Source: Amycolatopsis lurida (GTDB taxonomy: Bacteria; Actinomycetota; Actinomycetes; Mycobacteriales; Pseudonocardiaceae). From it: a DNA stretch of 64,000 nt. The position numbers and the translations under genes were made by a program. Of this stretch, positions 25,368-34,685 are shown piece after piece (position 1 is the stretch's first letter; each line of letters starts with the position of its first letter). The stretch lies in NCBI RefSeq assembly GCF_900105055.1, contig NZ_FNTA01000004.1, forward strand, positions 4,929,501 to 4,993,500. The letters are read 5' to 3'. The notes beneath the pieces were generated by a model. That model had not been told where the DNA came from. It was given only the letters and a program-made list of their open reading frames with translations, and did no database searches.

Positions 25368-26428
25368 CCCTTTCGGCCGAACTCGCCCTCCGGCGCGGCG
25401 AGTTCACCTTGGACGTCGGCTTCGAAGTCCCCGACGGTGGTGTGCTCGCGCTGCTCGGCCCGAACGGGTCGGGGAAATCCAGTGTGCTCGGCTGTCTCGC
25501 CGGGCTGCTCGCGCCCGGCCGGGCGCGGATCACCCTCGACGGCCGTGACCTGGCGGGCCTGCCGCCGCACGCACGCGGCATCGGCCTGCTCTCCCAGGAC
25601 GCGCTGCTCTTCCCGCATCTGTCCGCAGTGGACAACGTCGCCTTCGCTCCGCGTTCGACCGGTGCCGGCCGCGCCGAGGCGAAGAAACGTGCGCGGGAGT
25701 GGCTGACCGAAGTGGACGCGCTCGAACTGGCCGGGCGGCGGCCCGCCCAGCTCTCCGGCGGGCAGGCGCAGCGCGTCGCGATCGCGCGGGCGCTGGCGGC
25801 CGAGCCGGGACTCCTGCTGCTCGACGAGCCCTTCGCCGCTCTGGACGTCGACGCGGCGCCCGCCATCAGGGGACTGCTCCGGCGGGTCCTGCGTTCCGGA
25901 CCGCCGACCGTGCTCGTCACTCACGACCCGCTCGACGCGCTGGCGCTGGCCGACCACGTCGCCGTCCTCGACGGCGGCCGGATCGTCGAACGCGGCGAAA
26001 CGCGCAAGGTCCTCTCCGCGCCGCGCACGGCGTTCACCGCGCGGATCGCCGGGCTGAACCTGGTGCCCGGTATCGCCGCCGAGGGCGGTTTGCGCACGTC
26101 AGGTGGGCAGTTGGCCGGATTCCCGGCGGAGGACGTCGTCGAGGGGGAAGCGGCCGTCGCCGTCTTCGCGCCCAGCGCCGTCGCGGTGTACCTGCGGGAC
26201 GGTGAACACCGGGGCAGCCCGCGCAACACCGTCGAGGGAATCGTCGACGCGCTCGAACCCCACGGACCGGTGATCCGCGTCCGGGCCCGCGGTGACGGCT
26301 GGGCGGCGGGCCTCGCCGCCGACCTCACCCCGGCCGCGGTCGCCGAACTGGCGCTCGAACCCGGCACACCGGTCAATCTTTCGGTCAAGGCGGCGTCCGT
26401 GGCTGTCCACGCCGTCTCGGATCATTAG
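25364..26428 (+). CDS. modC: Molybdate ABC transporter ATP-binding protein
   Basis: 354 residues. Walker A GPNGSGKSS (32-40), Q-loop SQD, signature LSGGQAQ (about 129), Walker B LLLLDEP and the H-loop THD are intact. The C-terminal third (about 285-350) is the TOBE regulatory domain found in ModC. GTG 25364 has AAGGAG seven bases ahead and overlaps the modB stop. The gene's own TAG doubles as part of the -10 box of the next gene. Confidence 0.94.
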   Translation: MTLSAELALRRGEFTLDVGFEVPDGGVLALLGPNGSGKSSVLGCLAGLLAPGRARITLDGRDLAGLPPHARGIGLLSQDALLFPHLSAVDNVAFAPRSTGAGRAEAKKRAREWLTEVDALELAGRRPAQLSGGQAQRVAIARALAAEPGLLLLDEPFAALDVDAAPAIRGLLRRVLRSGPPTVLVTHDPLDALALADHVAVLDGGRIVERGETRKVLSAPRTAFTARIAGLNLVPGIAAEGGLRTSGGQLAGFPAEDVVEGEAAVAVFAPSAVAVYLRDGEHRGSPRNTVEGIVDALEPHGPVIRVRARGDGWAAGLAADLTPAAVAELALEPGTPVNLSVKAASVAVHAVSDH

Positions 26429-26437
26429 GGTGAGGGC

Positions 26438-27232
26438 ATGAACGAGCGCCGTTGGACATACCTCAGCGACATGGATGGCGTGCTGGTCCAGGAGGAACAC
26501 CTCGTACCCGGCGCGGACGAGTTCCTCAAGGAACTGCGCGCCAACGACATCGGCTTCCTGGTGCTGACCAACAACTCGATCTACACCCCGCGCGACCTGC
26601 GGGCGAGGCTCGAGCGGACCGGTCTCGACATCCCCGAGGAGGCCATCTGGACCTCCGCGCTGGCGACCGCGAAGTTCCTCGCGTCGCAGCGGCCGAACGG
26701 CTCGGCGTTCGTGATCGGCGAAGCCGGGCTCACCACGGCCCTGCACGAGGTCGGCTACGTGCTGACCGAACGCGACCCGGACTACGTGGTCCTCGGCGAG
26801 ACCCGCACGTACAGCTTCAGCGCGATAACCCGCGCGATCAGGCTCATCGAGGGCGGCGCCAAGTTCATCGCCACCAACCCCGACGCCACCGGCCCGAGCA
26901 TGGAGGGCTCGATGCCCGCCACCGGTTCGGTCGCGGCGCTGATCGAGAAGGCGACCGGCCGCTCGCCGTACTACGTCGGCAAGCCGAACCCGCTGATGAT
27001 GCGCTCCGCGCTGCGGCGGCTCGGCGCGCATTCGGAGTCGACGCTGATGATCGGCGACCGGATGGACACCGACGTCCACTCGGGAATCGAGGCCGGCTTG
27101 CAGACGATCCTGGTGCTCACCGGCATCTCCACGCGGGAGAGCGCCGAGCACTATCCGTACCGGCCGACCAAGATCATCGACTCCATCGCCGATCTGGTCG
27201 GGCGCACCGGCGACCCGTTCGGTGAAGGCTGA
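26438..27232 (+). CDS. HAD-IIA family (NagD-like) hydrolase
   Basis: 264 residues. Nucleophile motif YLSDMDGVL (Asp11, Asp13), LTNNS near 45, a C2-type cap and the GKPNP lysine motif near 183, then MIGDRMDTDV. Phosphatase for small sugar phosphates or nucleotides in this family; the true substrate is not evident. Leaderless-type start: TAGGGT ends six bases before the ATG. Confidence 0.9.
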   Translation: MNERRWTYLSDMDGVLVQEEHLVPGADEFLKELRANDIGFLVLTNNSIYTPRDLRARLERTGLDIPEEAIWTSALATAKFLASQRPNGSAFVIGEAGLTTALHEVGYVLTERDPDYVVLGETRTYSFSAITRAIRLIEGGAKFIATNPDATGPSMEGSMPATGSVAALIEKATGRSPYYVGKPNPLMMRSALRRLGAHSESTLMIGDRMDTDVHSGIEAGLQTILVLTGISTRESAEHYPYRPTKIIDSIADLVGRTGDPFGEG

Positions 27233-27269
27233 GCGGCACGGTCGCATGCGGAGGGCTTATCGTCAGACG

Positions 27270-28085
27270 ATGCACGACGATCAGCCCGCGTCCCCGACCT
27301 ACGTGGTCGGTGACGTGCACGGACACCGGGACGAGCTGGCCGAAGCGCTCCGGGAGAAGGGGCTGATCGACTCCGACGACGACTGGTCCGGCGGGGAAGC
27401 GACCCTCTGGTTCCTGGGTGACTTCGTGGACCGGGGGCCCGACGGCGTCGGCGTCATCGACCTGGTGATGCGGCTGGAGCGGCAGGCCGCGGCGGCGGGC
27501 GGGCACTGCGGGACGTTGCTGGGCAACCACGAGATCCTGCTGCTCGGGATGTACCACTTCGGCGACACCGAGGTGCCGTCCGACTTCGGTCCGCGCAGCT
27601 TCGCCCGCAGCTGGGAGATCAACGGCGGGCTGCTCGAAGACCAGGACCGGCTCACTCCTCAGCACATCGAATGGCTGACTACCCGCCCGATGCTGACGCT
27701 GGCCGCGGACCACCTGCTGATGCATTCGGACACGCTCGAGTACCTCGACTGGGGCGAGGACATCGACGGGATCAACGCGCGCGGCCGCGAAATCCTCGAA
27801 GGCAGCGACATCCAGGCCTGGTGGGACGTCTGGCGGCGGATGACCACGCGCTACGCCTTCCGCGGCCCGGACGGCGCGGACGTCGCGCAGCAGGTCATGG
27901 ACCGGCTCGGCGGCGTGCGGATCGTGCACGGGCACAGCGTCATCGCCGATCAGCTCGGAATCCATCCCGCGCAGATCGAGGGGCCGTACCTCTACGCGGG
28001 CGGAAAGGCGCTGGGGATCGACGGCGGGTTGTTCGTCGGCGGCCCCTGCCTCATCGTGTCGCTGCCCTGGGAACCCGAAGACTGA
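27270..28085 (+). CDS. Calcineurin-like metallophosphoesterase
   Basis: 271 residues. The metal-binding set is complete: GDVHGH (about 14-19), GDFVDRG (near 50), GNHE (near 86) and a late HGHS. It resembles bacterial PPP-type serine/threonine or bis-nucleoside phosphatases. ATG 27270 is preceded six bases away by TATCGT (leaderless). Substrate unknown. Confidence 0.87.
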   Translation: MHDDQPASPTYVVGDVHGHRDELAEALREKGLIDSDDDWSGGEATLWFLGDFVDRGPDGVGVIDLVMRLERQAAAAGGHCGTLLGNHEILLLGMYHFGDTEVPSDFGPRSFARSWEINGGLLEDQDRLTPQHIEWLTTRPMLTLAADHLLMHSDTLEYLDWGEDIDGINARGREILEGSDIQAWWDVWRRMTTRYAFRGPDGADVAQQVMDRLGGVRIVHGHSVIADQLGIHPAQIEGPYLYAGGKALGIDGGLFVGGPCLIVSLPWEPED

Positions 28086-28088
28086 GTC

Positions 28089-28463
28089 TCACGGCAACTC
28101 CACGATCTCCTTGCCGAGCGGCATCAGCGAGACCGGGATCATCTTGAAGTTCGCCACGCCGAGCGGGATCCCGATGATCGTGACGCACAGCGCGACCCCG
28201 GTCAGCACATGCCCGATCGCGAGCCACAGCCCGGCGAAGAGGAACCAGATGACGTTGCCGATCGTCGACGCCGCCCCGGCGTCGCGCCGGTCCACCACGG
28301 TGCGGCCGAACGGCCAGAGCGCGTAGGCCGCGATCCGGAACGACGCCAGCCCGAACGGGATGGTGACGATCAGGATGCAGCAGATGACGCCGGCGACGAC
28401 GTAGCCGAGCGCCATCCACAGGCCGCACAGCACGAGCCAGATGACGTTCAGGATCAGGCGCAT
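28089..28463 (-). CDS. YccF-domain membrane protein
   Basis: 124 residues with two repeats of a YccF unit, each a hydrophobic hairpin (LNVIWLVLCGLWMALGYV and GNVIWFLFAGLWLAIGHV) followed by an IPFG/IPLG turn. Membrane-embedded, function unknown. Its ATG overlaps the stop of the upstream phzF-like gene by one base. M. tuberculosis Rv0870c is the likely counterpart. Confidence 0.88.
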   Translation of the reverse strand: MRLILNVIWLVLCGLWMALGYVVAGVICCILIVTIPFGLASFRIAAYALWPFGRTVVDRRDAGAASTIGNVIWFLFAGLWLAIGHVLTGVALCVTIIGIPLGVANFKMIPVSLMPLGKEIVELP

Positions 28464-29224
28464 CAGACGTGCAACTCCCCGCTGGCCACGGTGACCGCCT
28501 GCCCGGAAAGCAGGACGCGATCGCCTTCGAGGTTCATCCGCACGATGCCACCGCGAGCCGAAGCCTGTTCGCCGACGAGCTCGACCCGGCCGAGGCGAGC
28601 GGCCCAGTACGGCGCGAGGACACAGTGCGCCGAGCCGGTGACCGGGTCCTCGTCGATACCGACGCCCGGCGCGAAGAACCGGGTGACGAAGTCGATCCCG
28701 GCCACGTCACCCGGTGCGGTGACCATCAGCCGTCCGTTCCAGTGCGCGCGCAGCGCGGCGAGGTCCGGGGCGAGCGAGCGCACCACGGACGCGTCGTCCA
28801 CGACCGCGAACAGGTTGTGCTTACTGCGCCCGACGTACTCGAAGGAGACGCCCGGCAGGATCGACGACAGATCGTCGTCCGATTCGCGGGGCGGATCCGA
28901 CGGGAAGTCCATCGACACCCAGCCGTCTTCGGCGCGGCAGCGCAACTCGCCGCTTTTCGTCGTGAAGGTCTGTTCGCCACCGAGGACGTGCGTGGTCGCC
29001 AGCGTCGCGTGCCCGCACAGGTCGACTTCGGTCTCCGGCGTGAACCAGCGAAGTGACTTCGGGCCTTCGCCACCGACCTCGACGAAGGCCGTCTCGGCGT
29101 GCTTCAACTCGGCGGCGACGGACTGCATCCAGCCCGCGTCGCCCGGCGAGTCCAGCAGCACCACGCCGGCGGAGTTACCGGCGAAGGCGTCGGAGGTGAA
29201 GGCGTCGACGATGTAGAGGCGCAT
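28463..29224 (-). CDS. PhzF-family isomerase/epimerase
   Basis: 253 residues. Two-lobed diaminopimelate-epimerase-like fold: YIVDAFTSDAFAGN at the start, catalytic Glu44 in HAETAF, DLCGHATLA and GIDEDPVTGSAHC. These match PhzF proteins, but nothing around suggests phenazine synthesis, so the reaction is unassigned. ATG 29224 has TATCGT seven bases ahead (leaderless). Coupled to yccF. Confidence 0.9.
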   Translation of the reverse strand: MRLYIVDAFTSDAFAGNSAGVVLLDSPGDAGWMQSVAAELKHAETAFVEVGGEGPKSLRWFTPETEVDLCGHATLATTHVLGGEQTFTTKSGELRCRAEDGWVSMDFPSDPPRESDDDLSSILPGVSFEYVGRSKHNLFAVVDDASVVRSLAPDLAALRAHWNGRLMVTAPGDVAGIDFVTRFFAPGVGIDEDPVTGSAHCVLAPYWAARLGRVELVGEQASARGGIVRMNLEGDRVLLSGQAVTVASGELHV

Positions 29225-29357
29225 GTCTTCGACGATATCGGCCGCCGCCGGACCCGGCCTCCGGGTTTCCCCCGAGGTGGTCTCCACTTGCAGGTGGCCG
29301 CCGTCACGCCGCGTTCCTAGACTCGACGCGTCGATACCGCCGAACGCAGGAGTCTCC

Positions 29358-31055
29358 ATGCCCGACGCCCCCGCAGTACCGGCTTCGAGGCACGCCTTCC
29401 CGCCGAGAACCCCTCAGCGCAGCTACACATCGGGAATCTCGGACACCCCGCTGCTGGGGGACACCATCGGGGACAACTTCGACCGCACGGTCGCCGCCTT
29501 CGGTGACCGGGACGCGCTCGTCGACCGCGCCGCCGGGAAACGCTGGACCTACACCGAACTCGCCGCCGAGGTGGACGCGCTCGCGCTGGGCCTGCTCGAC
29601 CTCGGGATCGCCAAGGGCGACCGCGTCGGCATCTGGTCGCCGAACCGGTGGGAGTGGACCTGTGTCCAGTACGCCACCGCGAAGATCGGCGCGATCCTGG
29701 TCAACATCAACCCGGCGTACCGCTCGCACGAACTCGAGTACGTGCTGAACCAGGCCGGGATCAAGCTCATCGTGGCCGCGAAGTCGTTCAAGACCTCGGA
29801 CTACGCGGGCATGATCGCCGAAGCGGGACCGAAATGCCCGGCGCTGGACCATGTCGTGCTGCTCGAAAGCGCGGAGTGGACGTCGCTGCTGGAGAACGGA
29901 CGCGACGCGGATCCGGCGCGGCTCGCCGAGCGCCAGGGGGAGCTGTCCGCGGACGACCCGATCAACATCCAGTACACCTCCGGCACCACGGGTTTCCCCA
30001 AGGGCGCCACGCTGAGCCACCACAACATCCTCAACAACGGTTACTTCGTCGGCGAACTCTGCAACTACACCGAAGCCGACAAGATCTGCATCCCCGTGCC
30101 CTTCTACCACTGCTTCGGCATGGTGATGGGCAATCTCGCGGCGACCTCCCACGGCGCGTGCATGGTCATCCCGGCGCCCGCGTTCGAGCCGAAGGCCACG
30201 CTCGAAGCCGTCGCAGCCGAGAAATGCACGTCGCTGTACGGCGTTCCGACGATGTTCATCGCCGAACTGGCCGACCCGGACTTCACTTCCCACGACCTGT
30301 CCTCGCTGCGCACCGGCATCATGGCCGGCTCGCCGTGCCCGGTCGAGGTGATGAAGCAGGTCATCCACCGGATGGGGATGGCGGAGGTGTCGATCTGCTA
30401 CGGCATGACCGAGACGTCGCCGGTGTCCACGCAGACGCGCGCGGACGATTCGGTGGAGCGGCGGGTGTCGACGGTCGGACGGGTCGGGCCGCATCTGGAG
30501 GTCAAGGTCGTCGATCCGGAGACCGGGCTGACCGTGCCGCGCGGCGAACCCGGCGAACTCTGCACCCGCGGGTACTCGGTGATGCTCGGATACTGGGAGC
30601 AGGCAGACAAGACGGCCGAGGCGATCGACACGGCGCGGTGGATGCACACCGGCGACCTCGCGATCATGGACGCCGACGGGTACGTCAACATCACCGGCCG
30701 GATCAAGGACATGGTCATCCGTGGCGGTGAAAACCTGTACCCGCGCGAGATCGAGGAGTTCCTCTACACCCATCCGGACATCCTCGACGCGCAGGTCATC
30801 GGCGTCCCCGACGAGAAGTACGGCGAGGAACTGATGGCGTGGGTCCGCATGCGCGAGGGCGCGGAGCCGCTGACGGCCGAAGCCGTGCGGGAGTTCTGCG
30901 AAGGGAAGCTGGCGCGCTACAAGATCCCGCGTTACGTCCACGTCGTCGACGAGTTCCCGATGACGGTCACCGGAAAGGTGCGCAAGGTCGAGATGAGGGC
31001 GGAGTCGATCAGCATCCTCGGGCTGGAGAAAGCGGCGGCGACGAAGCACGCCTGA
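29358..31055 (+). CDS. Acyl-CoA synthetase (AMP-dependent)
   Basis: 565 residues of the ANL superfamily. ATP-binding YTSGTTGFPKG (about 205), YGMTETSP (about 350), YTGD-equivalent MHTGDLA, and KDMVIRGGENLYP. The C-terminal catalytic lysine lies in TVTGKVRK. It activates a fatty or aromatic acid to its CoA thioester; the layout matches FadD/medium-chain enzymes. AGGAG precedes ATG 29358 by five bases, and TAGACT near 29318 may be the -10. Confidence 0.92.
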   Translation: MPDAPAVPASRHAFPPRTPQRSYTSGISDTPLLGDTIGDNFDRTVAAFGDRDALVDRAAGKRWTYTELAAEVDALALGLLDLGIAKGDRVGIWSPNRWEWTCVQYATAKIGAILVNINPAYRSHELEYVLNQAGIKLIVAAKSFKTSDYAGMIAEAGPKCPALDHVVLLESAEWTSLLENGRDADPARLAERQGELSADDPINIQYTSGTTGFPKGATLSHHNILNNGYFVGELCNYTEADKICIPVPFYHCFGMVMGNLAATSHGACMVIPAPAFEPKATLEAVAAEKCTSLYGVPTMFIAELADPDFTSHDLSSLRTGIMAGSPCPVEVMKQVIHRMGMAEVSICYGMTETSPVSTQTRADDSVERRVSTVGRVGPHLEVKVVDPETGLTVPRGEPGELCTRGYSVMLGYWEQADKTAEAIDTARWMHTGDLAIMDADGYVNITGRIKDMVIRGGENLYPREIEEFLYTHPDILDAQVIGVPDEKYGEELMAWVRMREGAEPLTAEAVREFCEGKLARYKIPRYVHVVDEFPMTVTGKVRKVEMRAESISILGLEKAAATKHA

Positions 31056-31132
31056 CACTTCAGGGCAACCTGTCACACCTCCCGGGCGTGTTCCCTTCGC
31101 GGTGGATCCGAACCGCCGCGAAGGGGAGAAAA

Positions 31133-32281
31133 ATGAAACTCAAGCGAAGTGGAAGAGTTCTTGCCCTGGGCGTCTCGCTCGCCATCCTGCCGCTGATCGC
31201 GCCCGGAGTGGCCGCGGCCGCTCCCGCGCTCGCCCCGATCGACCTCGGAACCCTGCCAGGGGATCAGTACAGCGAGGTCAACGCGGTCAACGACGGCGGC
31301 GTCATGGTCGGCTCCTCGACGCCGCTGGACGGCCAGATCAAGTACCACGCGGCGAAATGGGACGCGCAGGGACGCATCTCCGCGTTGCCGGGCCTCGGCG
31401 GTGAACAGAGCAAGGCGACGGACGTCAACCGCGGCGGCGCCGCGGTCGGCTGGGCCCTCAAGGACGCGACCTGGAACCAGACGGCGGTCAAGTGGGCGCC
31501 GGACGGCACGGTCACCGCGCTGCCGTACCTGCCCGGCGGGGATCACGCGATCGCGAACGCGATCACCGACGGCGGGGTCATCGTCGGCGCCGGACGGGCC
31601 GCGGACGGGAAGCTGCACGCCGTGCGGTGGAATCCGGACGGGACGGTGGTGGACCTCGGCGGCCTGCCCGGCGGGACCTACGCCAACGCGGAATGGATCA
31701 CCCCGGACGGCAGGACCGTCGCCGGGACGGCTTCCGACGCCGCCGGGAACAACCATGTCGTGCGCTGGAACCTCGCGGGCGCGATCACCGATCTTTCCCC
31801 CGGCAATCCGTACAGCACGCCGGAGGACATGAACGACTTCGGCGTGATCGTCGGAAGTGCCGAGCTGAACGGCAACCCCAAACCCGTGCGCTGGGAGCGC
31901 GACGGGCGGATGACCTGGCTGGAGTACCCGGAGAGCGGGCCGGCCTGGGCAAAGGCGGTCAACAACGCCGGGGCCGCCGCCGGTGGCGGTTACCTGGTGT
32001 TCGGTACGGAGAGCCCGGCGAAGTGGAACCGGGCGGGAACCCGCACGACGCTTTCGACCGAACGCGGACTGGGCTACGACATCGACCGGCTGGGGACGGT
32101 CGTGGGCCTGGAGGACAACATCGCGGCGAAGTGGGCCGCCGACGGCACCCGGACGGTGCTCGGCGCTTTGCCAGGCGGTACCTACAGCGTCGCCACCCAC
32201 ATCGCTCCGAACGGGACCATCATCGGCGTGTCCGAGAACGAGAACGGCCGCACGCGCGCCGTCTACTGGCCCGCCGGGTAA
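31133..32281 (+). CDS. Secreted HAF-repeat protein
   Basis: 382 residues. A signal peptide (about 1-29, VAAAA) is followed by seven or so repeats of about 45 residues with the core LGxLPGGxYxxAxxIxxDGxVVG (short pieces: DLGTLPGDQYSEVNAV, DLGGLPGGTYANAEWI, LGALPGGTYSVATHI). These are extracellular HAF repeats predicted to form a beta-propeller. Function unknown; no partner gene nearby. AAGGGGAG precedes the ATG by four bases. Confidence 0.85.
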   Translation: MKLKRSGRVLALGVSLAILPLIAPGVAAAAPALAPIDLGTLPGDQYSEVNAVNDGGVMVGSSTPLDGQIKYHAAKWDAQGRISALPGLGGEQSKATDVNRGGAAVGWALKDATWNQTAVKWAPDGTVTALPYLPGGDHAIANAITDGGVIVGAGRAADGKLHAVRWNPDGTVVDLGGLPGGTYANAEWITPDGRTVAGTASDAAGNNHVVRWNLAGAITDLSPGNPYSTPEDMNDFGVIVGSAELNGNPKPVRWERDGRMTWLEYPESGPAWAKAVNNAGAAAGGGYLVFGTESPAKWNRAGTRTTLSTERGLGYDIDRLGTVVGLEDNIAAKWAADGTRTVLGALPGGTYSVATHIAPNGTIIGVSENENGRTRAVYWPAG

Positions 32282-32285
32282 GTCC

Positions 32286-32332
32286 GTGAAGGCCCCCTTC
32301 CCTCGGCTCAGCCGAGGGAAGGGGGCCTTCAC
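32286..32332. terminator. 23-bp-stem hairpin between convergent genes (GAAGGCCCCC family)
   Basis: A nearly loopless palindrome starting GTGAAGGCCCCCTTC and ending GAAGGGGGCCTTCAC. The same 47 bases recur with two changes at 35412-35458. It ends the HAF gene and the oppositely oriented R2lox gene. Confidence 0.85.
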
Positions 32333-32338
32333 GCGCGA

Positions 32339-33310
32339 TCAGGCCGCGGTGGTGGTGGCGGCCGCGGCGATCGCCTTCGCGTCTTCTTCGCCGAAAGTCT
32401 CTTCGAGGTTCTCCGGCGAATAGTCGAGGTCGATCTGCTCCACCGGCATCCCGCGCGCGGACTCGATCGCGCCGAGACGCCGCTGCGCCCGGTCGGCCGC
32501 GTACTGGATGATCTCCTCGGGATCGTTGTCGAACGGGATCTCCTCGAACTGGTCCTGCACCCACTGGATCATGCCCAGCGCGTGGGGAAGCAGTTCGCCC
32601 ATCCGCTGTTGCACCGCGTCCCACAGCGAGTCGTCCGCGGCGACGTGACGACGGCAGGTGAAGGTGCCCCAGGCCATGTGGCGGCGTTCGTCGTCGCCGA
32701 TGCGGCGCACCAGTTCCTGCATTCCCGGCAGGATGTCGTGCTGCGTGCAGATCAGCTGCCACGAGTAGTACCCGGTCAGCGCGAGACTGCCTTCGATGAC
32801 GTGGTTGTAGGTGACGCTCGCACGGATCTGGTTGAGCGGGCTGGGATCGTCCTCCAGCGCGCGCAAGGACTGTGGCAGCTCCTCGTAGAAAAGCTTGCGG
32901 TAGTGCGGATTCTCCGCGACGTACGGATGCAGATCCTCGGTCAGCCCGACGGCGTCCATCCAGCGGCGGAACACCTCGGTGTGCTTGGCCTCTTCGAAAC
33001 AGAACTGCGTCAGGTACATCTCGTCGCCGAAGCGGCCCGTCGCGGACATCGCCCGCATGAACGGCTGGATGTCTTCGGTGACCGCCTCTTCGCCCGCGAT
33101 GAACTGCGCCACCAGATAGGTCGTCGACCGCTGCTGTTCCGGGTTGAGGGAGTCCCAGCCCTCGCGCTCACGGGAGAAGTCGATGTCGGCGGGGTTCCAG
33201 AACTTCTTGTTGCCCTTGACGAACAGCCGCAGCGGGAACGAATCCCAGTTCAGCCCGCCCTTGCGCAGTGAGGAAAAACCGGTCCGCAGTTCGGAGAGCG
33301 TATCGGTCAT
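32339..33310 (-). CDS. R2-like ligand-binding oxidase (R2lox)
   Basis: 323 residues. Mn/Fe oxidase of the ribonucleotide reductase R2 superfamily that binds a fatty acid. Aligned by hand to the M. tuberculosis protein Rv0233, every metal ligand is present with a shift of six: Glu74, Glu107, His110, Glu173, Glu208, His211; the ether cross-link pair is Val77 and Tyr168. The native reaction is unknown in the family. It follows a tetR gene by 15 nt, the same pair as Rv0232-Rv0233. Confidence 0.95.
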   Translation of the reverse strand: MTDTLSELRTGFSSLRKGGLNWDSFPLRLFVKGNKKFWNPADIDFSREREGWDSLNPEQQRSTTYLVAQFIAGEEAVTEDIQPFMRAMSATGRFGDEMYLTQFCFEEAKHTEVFRRWMDAVGLTEDLHPYVAENPHYRKLFYEELPQSLRALEDDPSPLNQIRASVTYNHVIEGSLALTGYYSWQLICTQHDILPGMQELVRRIGDDERRHMAWGTFTCRRHVAADDSLWDAVQQRMGELLPHALGMIQWVQDQFEEIPFDNDPEEIIQYAADRAQRRLGAIESARGMPVEQIDLDYSPENLEETFGEEDAKAIAAAATTTAA

Positions 33311-33325
33311 GACGTACCCTTCGTG

Positions 33326-33937
33326 TCACTCCATTGTGGACGAATCGGTGGTCAGCGCCCGGATCGCGGGCGCCAGCACGGCGACGACGGAGGCCGCCGC
33401 CTCGTCGGCCGGATGCGTCGGCATGACGAGATGGGACAGGGAAAGCCGCACGACGGTCTCCGCCAGCAGCGTGGCGGATTCCGGGGAGAGCGACGGCTCG
33501 AACTCCCGGTACTGCCTGGCCGCGACCTCGGTGGCCGCGGTCAGGATGGGCTCGCCCTTGGTGGTGAGCAGGGGGAGGAGGTCCTCGCCCGCTTCGGTGC
33601 CCAGCGTGGTGGCGACGAGCCGGTTCTCCCGGGCGTGCTCGATCGTGTAGACGACCGCTTCGCGGATCCCGGCGCGCAGGTCCGGCGCGTCCTGCACTCT
33701 CAGCCGGATGCCTTCCAGGAACTCCGACGTCGTCCGGAGGACCACGGCCTCGGTGAGCGCGGCCTTGGTGCCGAACTCGTTGTAGACGGTCTGCCTGCTC
33801 ACCCCGGCGCGAGCGGCGACGTCCGCCATCCGCAAGGCCGCATAGCCGCGTTCGGTGAGCAGCTCGGTGGCCGCGTCGAGCAGCGCCTCCCGCAGAGAGG
33901 CCTTGGTCCGATCGGAGAAGCTCGTGATCTCGCCCAC
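33326..33937 (-). CDS. TetR-family regulator of the R2lox gene
   Basis: 203 residues. N-terminal helix-turn-helix (about 14-60: ITS then MADVAARAGVSRQTVYNEFGTK), C-terminal ligand domain. GTG 33937; CAAGCT six bases upstream and TTGACA 16 bases before that suggest a leaderless transcript for tetR-R2lox. A TTGACA-N13-TGTCAA palindrome covers that promoter, so the protein probably represses itself and the oxidase. Confidence 0.9.
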   Translation of the reverse strand: MGEITSFSDRTKASLREALLDAATELLTERGYAALRMADVAARAGVSRQTVYNEFGTKAALTEAVVLRTTSEFLEGIRLRVQDAPDLRAGIREAVVYTIEHARENRLVATTLGTEAGEDLLPLLTTKGEPILTAATEVAARQYREFEPSLSPESATLLAETVVRLSLSHLVMPTHPADEAAASVVAVLAPAIRALTTDSSTME

Positions 33938-33946
33938 ATTCCCAGC

Positions 33947-33971
33947 TTGACACAGATCGCGTCCATGTCAA
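33947..33971 (-). promoter_or_regulatory. Palindromic operator over the tetR-R2lox promoter
   Basis: TTGACA (33947-33952) and TGTCAA (33966-33971) form a 6-bp inverted repeat with a 13-nt spacer. On the minus strand the right arm is also a perfect -35 hexamer for tetR. Confidence 0.5.
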
Positions 33972-34031
33972 AGAAGTTGACGGGCGGCCATGCGATGTAA
34001 ATCGGTCGGTGGTGGCGGCTACCGTGGCCGT

Positions 34032-34685
34032 ATGGGCATCACCGTGGGGTTCGACCTCGACATGACACTGATCGATCCGCGGCCGGGCATGGTCGCGGTG
34101 ATGAACGCGCTCGGCGTGGAGTCCGGCCTGCCGCTGGACGGCGAATTCTTCGCGGCCAACCTCGGCCCGCCCCTCGACGCCAGCCTGCGGGGCTTCGGGG
34201 CGCCGGAGGAGCGGATCCCGGAGCTGGTCACCCGGTTCCGCGCGATGTATCCGGACACGGTCGTGCCCGTGACGGTCGCGCTGCCCGGCGCGGCCGAGGC
34301 ACTGCACGCGGTCCGCGAGGCGGGCGGGCGCACCGTCGTCGTCACGGGCAAGTACGGGCCCAACGCGAAACTCCACCTGGACGCGCTCGGTTTCGAGGTC
34401 GACGTCCTGGTCGGGGAGCTGTGGTCGACGGAGAAGGCCGCCGCGCTCACCGAGCACGGCGTCCGTGTCTACGTCGGCGACCACCTCGGCGACATCCGCG
34501 GCGCGCTGGCGGCGGGCGCGGTCCCCATCGGGGTCACGACCGGCCCGTGCACCAAGGACGAGCTGCTCGCGGAAGGGGCCGACGTGGTGTTCGACTCGCT
34601 GACCGAGTTCCCCGGCTGGTTCAGCTCTTTCGGCGAGCCTCGCGGATCAGGGCGATCAGCCCGAGGGCGAGCCCCAGCGGAGTGA
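34032..34685 (+). CDS. HAD-family phosphatase (phosphoglycolate phosphatase-like)
   Basis: 217 residues. FDLDMTLIDP (nucleophile Asp and acid Asp), TGKYG and VGDHLGDIRGAL are HAD motifs I, III and IV; note VVTGK in place of the usual threonine/serine motif II. Leaderless start: TACCGT six bases ahead of ATG. The last 20 residues are Arg/Gly-rich, beyond the normal fold, and run antisense over the end of the next gene by 65 bases. Confidence 0.85.
   Translation: MGITVGFDLDMTLIDPRPGMVAVMNALGVESGLPLDGEFFAANLGPPLDASLRGFGAPEERIPELVTRFRAMYPDTVVPVTVALPGAAEALHAVREAGGRTVVVTGKYGPNAKLHLDALGFEVDVLVGELWSTEKAAALTEHGVRVYVGDHLGDIRGALAAGAVPIGVTTGPCTKDELLAEGADVVFDSLTEFPGWFSSFGEPRGSGRSARGRAPAE

Noticed and set aside
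28463..29359. Longer version of the PhzF gene starting at 29359
   Set aside because: The added 45 codons overlap the divergent promoter region; ATG 29224 starts at the conserved fold and has a well-placed TATCGT.
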